Below are positions 7,435 to 10,145 of a DNA stretch of 10,145 nt, piece by piece. The notes under the pieces were generated by a model. It was not told the origin of the DNA, ran no database searches, and was given only the letters and a program-made list of their open reading frames with translations. A program made the position numbers and the translations under genes. The stretch covers positions 1 to 10,145 of the forward strand of contig DHCY01000021.1 of the NCBI GenBank assembly GCA_002399085.1, written 5' to 3'. Each line of letters starts with the position of its first letter. Position 1 is the stretch's first letter. Source of the DNA: Anaerolineaceae bacterium UBA4890. Lineage in GTDB: Bacteria; Chloroflexota; Anaerolineae; Anaerolineales; Anaerolineaceae.

Positions 7435-7489
7435 GATTTTTTATAATCTCCTTAACTTATAGAAATTAGAAAAAGGAGATTGAAAAATC
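7435..7489. promoter_or_regulatory. Long imperfect palindrome spanning the sod ribosome binding site
   Basis: GATTTTT (7435-7441) pairs with AAAAATC (7483-7489). After a two-base bulge, T7444 pairs with G7482 as a wobble, and AATCTCCTT (7445-7453) pairs perfectly with AAGGAGATT (7473-7481). The loop is 19 bases. The 3' arm contains the Shine-Dalgarno sequence AAGGAG and runs to the base before the ATG, so if transcribed in full the stem would hide the ribosome binding site. If transcription starts just after the TATAAT at 7442-7447, only the 3' arm is in the RNA and the symmetry would act at the DNA level, as an operator. Confidence 0.6.
7442..7447 (+). promoter_or_regulatory. -10-like box upstream of sod
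   Basis: A perfect TATAAT lies 42 bases before the sod ATG. At 17 bases upstream only a poor -35 (CGATAA) is found; a TTGTAC at 7406-7411 is 30 bases away and too far. An activator-dependent promoter or a chance match are both possible. Confidence 0.35.
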
Positions 7490-8125
7490 ATGCAACACAA
7501 AGAACATTGGCTCACCCCGTTGGAACTCCCTGAATTGCCCTACGCCAAAGACGCGTTGGCGCCGGTTATTTCAGAGCAAACCATTGAATTTCACTATGGC
7601 AAACATCACAAAGCCTATTTTGATACCACCAAAGACCTGGTAAAGGACACTGCGCTGGAAGGCGCTTCCCTGGAAGAGATCGTTGACACCTCTGGCAAGG
7701 ATCCATCTCTCAAGAAGCTGTACAACAACGCTGCCCAGGCATGGAACCACAACCTGTACTGGAAGCAATTCGCGCCTGTTGGTCAGAGCAAGATGCCCAT
7801 GGAATTGGAAAAAATGCTCCAGGAAAACTTTGGAAGCGTCCAGGAATTTAAAAAGAAAATGACCGAATCTGGCGTAACCCGCTTTGGCAGCGGCTGGGCA
7901 TGGCTGGTGCTTGATAATGGAAAACTGGATATCTACTCGACACCTAACGGCGACAACCCCTGGAAAGACGATAAATTCCCCGTATTCGGGCTGGATGTCT
8001 GGGAACACGCTTATTACCTCGATTACCAAAACCTGCGCAAAAAGCACATTGAAGAAGTCCTCGATAAGATTGTCAACTGGGACTATGTTTTGGAACTGAT
8101 CAAGAAGTATCAGGATCAGCAGTAG
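7490..8125 (+). CDS. sodB: Superoxide dismutase, iron type (Fe/Mn family)
   Basis: Converts superoxide to oxygen and hydrogen peroxide in the cytoplasm. The 211 residues fit the Fe/Mn family. The metal ligands are H35 (FHYGKHH), H87 (AWNH), D169 and H173 (LDVWEHAYY). The second-shell Gln that separates Fe from Mn types is Q83 in NNAAQAWNH, the Fe-type position, and the Mn-type Gln position in STPNGD carries Gly; iron use is therefore inferred, though a cambialistic enzyme is possible. No signal peptide is present. The N-terminus (MQHKEHWLTPLELP) is about eight residues longer than the E. coli Fe enzyme. AAGGAG lies 11 bases before the ATG, a somewhat long spacing. The gene ends in tandem stops TAG TAA and a terminator, so it is probably transcribed alone. 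Confidence 0.96.
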   Translation: MQHKEHWLTPLELPELPYAKDALAPVISEQTIEFHYGKHHKAYFDTTKDLVKDTALEGASLEEIVDTSGKDPSLKKLYNNAAQAWNHNLYWKQFAPVGQSKMPMELEKMLQENFGSVQEFKKKMTESGVTRFGSGWAWLVLDNGKLDIYSTPNGDNPWKDDKFPVFGLDVWEHAYYLDYQNLRKKHIEEVLDKIVNWDYVLELIKKYQDQQ

Positions 8126-8143
8126 TAAAGTTTTTGCTTTCCG

Positions 8144-8169
8144 AAAAGACGACCGAAAGGTCGTCTTTT
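8144..8169 (+). terminator. Rho-independent terminator after sod
   Basis: AAAAGACGACC (8144-8154) and GGTCGTCTTTT (8159-8169) form a perfect 11-bp stem closed by a GAAA tetraloop. The T-rich 3' arm and following TTTGATTT supply the U-rich tail. It begins 18 bases after the sod stop. Confidence 0.92.
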
Positions 8170-8177
8170 ATTTGATT

Positions 8178-8347
8178 TGTCGTTCTGAGCGCCCGCGAAG
8201 CCTTGCGCAGGCTGGGTTCTGTTCGAGTCAGACGTTCGTGGCGCAAATACCGCAAAGATCCTTCGTTCCTCAGGATGACAGGCTCCTTAAGATCCTTCGT
8301 TCCTCAGGATGACAAGCTCCTAAGATCCTTCGTTCCTCAGGATGACA
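8178..8347 (-). repeat. Three TGTCATCC-family repeats in inverted orientation, plus a degenerate unit
   Basis: The 26-base unit ending CCTCAGGATGACA occurs at 8255-8280, 8289-8314 and 8322-8347, identical in all three, with linkers of eight and seven bases (GGCTCCTT and AGCTCCT). On the minus strand each reads TGTCATCCTGAGGAACG followed by AAGGATCTT. GCGCAAATACCG at 8241-8252 matches the AATTTGCGC tail of the unit near 1065-1091. TGTCGTTCTGAGCG at 8178-8191 resembles a diverged head, and AGCCT/AGGCT (8199-8213) forms a small stem beside it. The repeats lie in the sod-satD gap. An open frame runs through them into satD but is not coding here. Confidence 0.85.
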
Positions 8348-8359
8348 GTCTTTTCATCC

Positions 8360-8445
8360 TTGCACTTACAAACGCAAAACCTCTCAATTGTATCTATAAA
8401 TGCAATTGCACTTATAACCACAAAAACCAATATTTGCAATTAGAA
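8360..8445 (+). promoter_or_regulatory. Cluster of TTGCANTTANAA elements upstream of satD (putative operator)
   Basis: Three direct copies fit TTGCANTTANAA: TTGCACTTACAA (8360-8371), TTGCACTTATAA (8406-8417) and TTGCAATTAGAA (8434-8445). An inverted copy, TTGCATTTATAG read on the minus strand, occupies 8394-8405, so together with the second direct copy it makes a 22-bp palindrome at 8395-8416 with one mismatched pair and the perfect core TGCAATTGCA (8401-8410). TTGTATCTATAA at 8388-8399 is a weaker match. The last copy starts on the putative -35 box. The layout suggests binding sites for a transcription factor, perhaps SatD itself; that identity is inference. Confidence 0.6.
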
Positions 8446-8462
8446 CTGCAATGTTGTATACT
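8434..8462 (+). promoter_or_regulatory. Putative satD promoter
   Basis: TTGCAA (8434-8439) and TATACT (8457-8462) are separated by the optimal 17 bases. Transcription would start near 8469, leaving a leader of only about ten bases, which overlaps the AGGTGAG ribosome binding site (8469-8475). The -35 coincides with the last TTGCANTTANAA element, so a bound repressor would block polymerase. Confidence 0.55.
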
Positions 8463-8478
8463 GTGCGCAGGTGAGCTG

Positions 8479-9144
8479 ATGATCGCAATTATCGGAGATA
8501 TTATTAAATCCCGCTTCATCCCCGACCGGCGCAAAACACAGGAGGGTCTGTCTGCCGTGCTGCAGCAAATCAACCAGCGTTACGCCGGAACACTGGCATC
8601 GCGCTTCACCATCACCCTGGGCGATGAGTTTCAGGGCGTGCTGCGAGACGCTGACGGTTTGCTGCGCATCCTCGATGAAATCAGTTTCCAACTAAAACCG
8701 ATCAACTTACGCTTTGGCATCGGTGTTGGCGAGCTGACCACCCGGCTCGACCCCACCACCAGCATCGGCGCCGATGGTCCCGCCTATTGGAAAGCCCGCG
8801 AAGCGATCGAAATCGCGCACACCAACAACGACTACGGGCGTGCCAATATCCACCTTTGCGCGCAGGACCCCGACATGCTGGTTGACCTAATCAATCAAAT
8901 TCTGAAACTGACTGCCCTGCAAGTGAGCGGCTGGCGCGATTCCCAGAGTGAAGTTTACAAAGTGATTTTGCAGGAAGCGATTTTGGACCCTGATGATATC
9001 AATCACCAAAAGATTGCCGACCAGCTCAAAATCCAGGCATCCTCACTGACCCGCCGGTTTGAATCCAGCGGGATAAAACGCTACATGTCAGCCCGTAAGG
9101 AGGCTGAGTTAGCATTGGAAAGGTTAAACCAGAAATATGCCTAA
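8479..9144 (+). CDS. SatD-family protein, cyclase-like N-terminus and C-terminal HTH
   Basis: A 221-residue soluble protein recognised as SatD family; the name comes from the acid-tolerance sat locus of Streptococcus mutans, and the biochemical role is not established. Visible motifs are IIGDIIKSR (4-12), FTITLGDEFQGVL (43-55), LRFGIGVGEL (77-86) and DGPAYWKAREAI (99-110). The first three resemble, in order and spacing, the metal-binding and core strands of class III nucleotide cyclases, with D7 and D49 as possible metal ligands; this is my inference. Residues about 172-205 (DDINHQKIADQLKIQASSLT and on) look like a helix-turn-helix. The start at 8479 is chosen because homologues begin MxAIxGDI and AGGTGAG lies 3 bases upstream; an in-frame start at 8203 would read 92 residues through repeats. 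It overlaps the next gene by 8 bases, implying translational coupling. Confidence 0.88.
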   Translation: MIAIIGDIIKSRFIPDRRKTQEGLSAVLQQINQRYAGTLASRFTITLGDEFQGVLRDADGLLRILDEISFQLKPINLRFGIGVGELTTRLDPTTSIGADGPAYWKAREAIEIAHTNNDYGRANIHLCAQDPDMLVDLINQILKLTALQVSGWRDSQSEVYKVILQEAILDPDDINHQKIADQLKIQASSLTRRFESSGIKRYMSARKEAELALERLNQKYA

Positions 9145-9976
9145 CGCGCTGCTCTTTCTCGTGCTGCTGATTGTTCACCTTTTGGGAGATTATTACTTAC
9201 AAACTCCAATTCTGGCTGCCAAAAAGGAAAACGCCTACTCAGGGCTCGTACTTCATTCTTTGATTTACGCCGGCATCGCGCTTTTAGCCTACGCAATTCT
9301 TGAGGCACCCTGGTGGGTTTTCGCGTTGGCTGCCGGTGCGCATTGGCTGATCGACAGCGGCAAATGGCTGCTCAGGAACAAAAAAATCTCAAAGGCAGCA
9401 CTCTTTGCTATCGACCAGGTGTTACATCTTCTGGTTTTGTTTGTGCTTGCGCGCGTCTCACCGGAAGCGGGATTGCGACCCTGGCTGGCTGCCCTGGCAT
9501 TCCCCGAAGAAGTATGGGCGTGGGCTGCCCTTCTATTGCTTATTTTGAAACCGGTCAATGTCAGTGTTGATATCCTTTTCGAAAAGTATGCGCTGGCGGC
9601 GAAAGCGGAAAGCCGAAGGCAGGATCAAAAGGCAAAGCTGGGATTTGAAAACCCATCGCTGACACCAGAAAGCAAACCCCTGGAAGTGGAAGGGGCAGGT
9701 GCCTGGGTGGGCGCACTGGAGCGCCTGATCACGGTCTTGTTTGTCTCAATGGGGCAATATGCCGCCATGGGGCTGCTGATGGCTGCAAAATCGATGGCTC
9801 GCTACGATAAAATTAGCAAGGGTCCCGCCTTTGCGGAGTATTATCTGATAGGCACACTCTTCAGCCTGCTCTTTGCGATTGCTGCTTACCTGGTCATTTT
9901 CAAACTGGTCGCACCGGTGCCCGTAGTGCCCGACCCCACCCCGATTTTGCTGATCACGCCCACACCGCTTCCGTAA
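9137..9976 (+). CDS. DUF3307 family membrane protein
   Basis: A 279-residue integral membrane protein of unknown function, recognised as DUF3307, a family that commonly sits beside SatD. Conserved-looking polar residues within or next to membrane segments are H14 and D18 (HLLGDYYLQ), H40 (LHSLIY), H69 and D73 (HWLIDSGK), and D93 and H97 (IDQVLHLL), suggesting a metal or catalytic site in the membrane, though no reaction is known. Hydrophobic segments lie near 4-22, 36-56, 58-75, 88-106, 125-140, 195-217 and 234-259. A charged loop at 150-190 separates the halves, and the second half carries GALERLITVLF and AEYYLIGTLFSLL. The tail is Pro/Thr rich (about 260-279). Its ATG lies inside the end of satD (ATGCCTAA), so the two are one translational unit. 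Confidence 0.85.
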   Translation: MPNALLFLVLLIVHLLGDYYLQTPILAAKKENAYSGLVLHSLIYAGIALLAYAILEAPWWVFALAAGAHWLIDSGKWLLRNKKISKAALFAIDQVLHLLVLFVLARVSPEAGLRPWLAALAFPEEVWAWAALLLLILKPVNVSVDILFEKYALAAKAESRRQDQKAKLGFENPSLTPESKPLEVEGAGAWVGALERLITVLFVSMGQYAAMGLLMAAKSMARYDKISKGPAFAEYYLIGTLFSLLFAIAAYLVIFKLVAPVPVVPDPTPILLITPTPLP

Positions 9977-9982
9977 AGTGTC

Positions 9983-10145
9983 TGTCATCCTGAATGCTTG
10001 TCATCCTGAACAAAGTAAAGGATCTTAGGAGCCTGTCATCCTGAGGAACGAAGGATCTTAGCGTTCATACTGTTAAGATTCTTCGCTAAGGCTCAGAATG
10101 ACAGATGATCGTCATCCTGAATGATTGTCATCCTGAACGAAGTGA
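9983..10145. repeat. Array of TGTCATCC-family repeats, mixed orientation, running off the window
   Basis: Seven bases after the DUF3307 stop a head fragment TGTCATCCTGAATG starts at 9983. A unit with AACAAAGTAAAG in the middle runs from 9999 to 10027, and a standard unit from 10034 to 10060. An inverted variant (AAGATTCTTCGCTAAGGCTC and on, to AATGACA) occupies 10075-10103, making a large palindrome with the preceding unit. Further heads start at 10110 (variant) and 10126, the latter cut by the window edge. The arrangement could fold as a hairpin and might end the satD transcript, but no separate terminator was seen. Confidence 0.8.

Larger units (their letters stand above)
7129..7489. other. 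Divergent intergenic region, membrane protein / sod
   Basis: No gene was seen. From left to right it holds a G+C-rich double hairpin (7246-7282), a repeat-like stretch with GAGGCGAAGTCCTGCTCTAC (7309-7328), an A+T-rich run (about 7360-7390), and the palindrome over the sod ribosome binding site (7435-7489). Promoters for both divergent genes must lie here; only a -10-like box for sod was found. Confidence 0.6.

Noticed and set aside
7571..8047. 158-residue open frame antisense to sod
   Set aside because: Fully inside a strongly supported sod gene, no recognisable domain.
8255..8347. CRISPR array
   Set aside because: The 26-bp repeats are separated by only 7-8 bases of similar sequence, there are three units, and no cas genes are present.
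8203..8478. 92-residue N-terminal extension of satD in frame from 8203
   Set aside because: It reads through three identical intergenic repeats, gives low-complexity repeated residues, and SatD proteins start at MIAIIGDI, which has its own ribosome binding site and promoter.

Overview
The window looks like bacterial chromosome of moderate G+C, most consistent with an Anaerolineae-type Chloroflexota. That placement is inference: it rests on general protein style, on a C-terminal Pro/Thr-rich tail, and on the wealth of short intergenic repeats of the TGTCATCCTGAGGAACG and GTAGGGCGA kinds. No rRNA, tRNA, CRISPR array or phage gene was found.

Layout. Positions 1-1015 are the 3' part of an IS256-family insertion sequence (transposase plus right terminal repeat), cut by the window edge and apparently lying in a TGTCATCC-type repeat. 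Next come three minus-strand genes: gltX (glutamyl-tRNA synthetase, 1132-2559), uvrA (excinuclease subunit A, 3124-6024) and a UPF0104/YbhN-like multi-pass membrane protein (6079-7128). The membrane gene lies 54 bases upstream of uvrA, and an extended -10 box in that gap may give uvrA its own promoter. Between uvrA and gltX, about 560 bases hold two full copies and a partial third copy of a 126-bp tandem repeat, plus several inverted repeats sharing an arm close to GGCGGA(T/G)TGA.

A divergent intergenic region (7129-7489) leads to plus-strand genes. An iron-type superoxide dismutase (7490-8125) is preceded by a long imperfect palindrome covering its -10-like box and ribosome binding site, and followed by a clear hairpin terminator. 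Beyond three inverted TGTCATCC repeats lies a tightly coupled pair: a SatD-family protein (8479-9144) and a DUF3307 membrane protein (9137-9976), overlapping by 8 bases. Upstream of satD is a cluster of TTGCANTTANAA elements, including a near-perfect 22-bp palindrome and one element lying on the probable -35 box. The SatD C-terminus looks like a helix-turn-helix, so autoregulation is a reasonable hypothesis. The SatD N-terminal half carries motifs resembling class III nucleotide cyclases.

The window ends in more TGTCATCC repeats (9983-10145). gltX, uvrA and sod are housekeeping or stress genes. The least explained and most interesting part is the satD-DUF3307 module with its operator-like cluster; next are the palindrome over the sod start and the repeat families.
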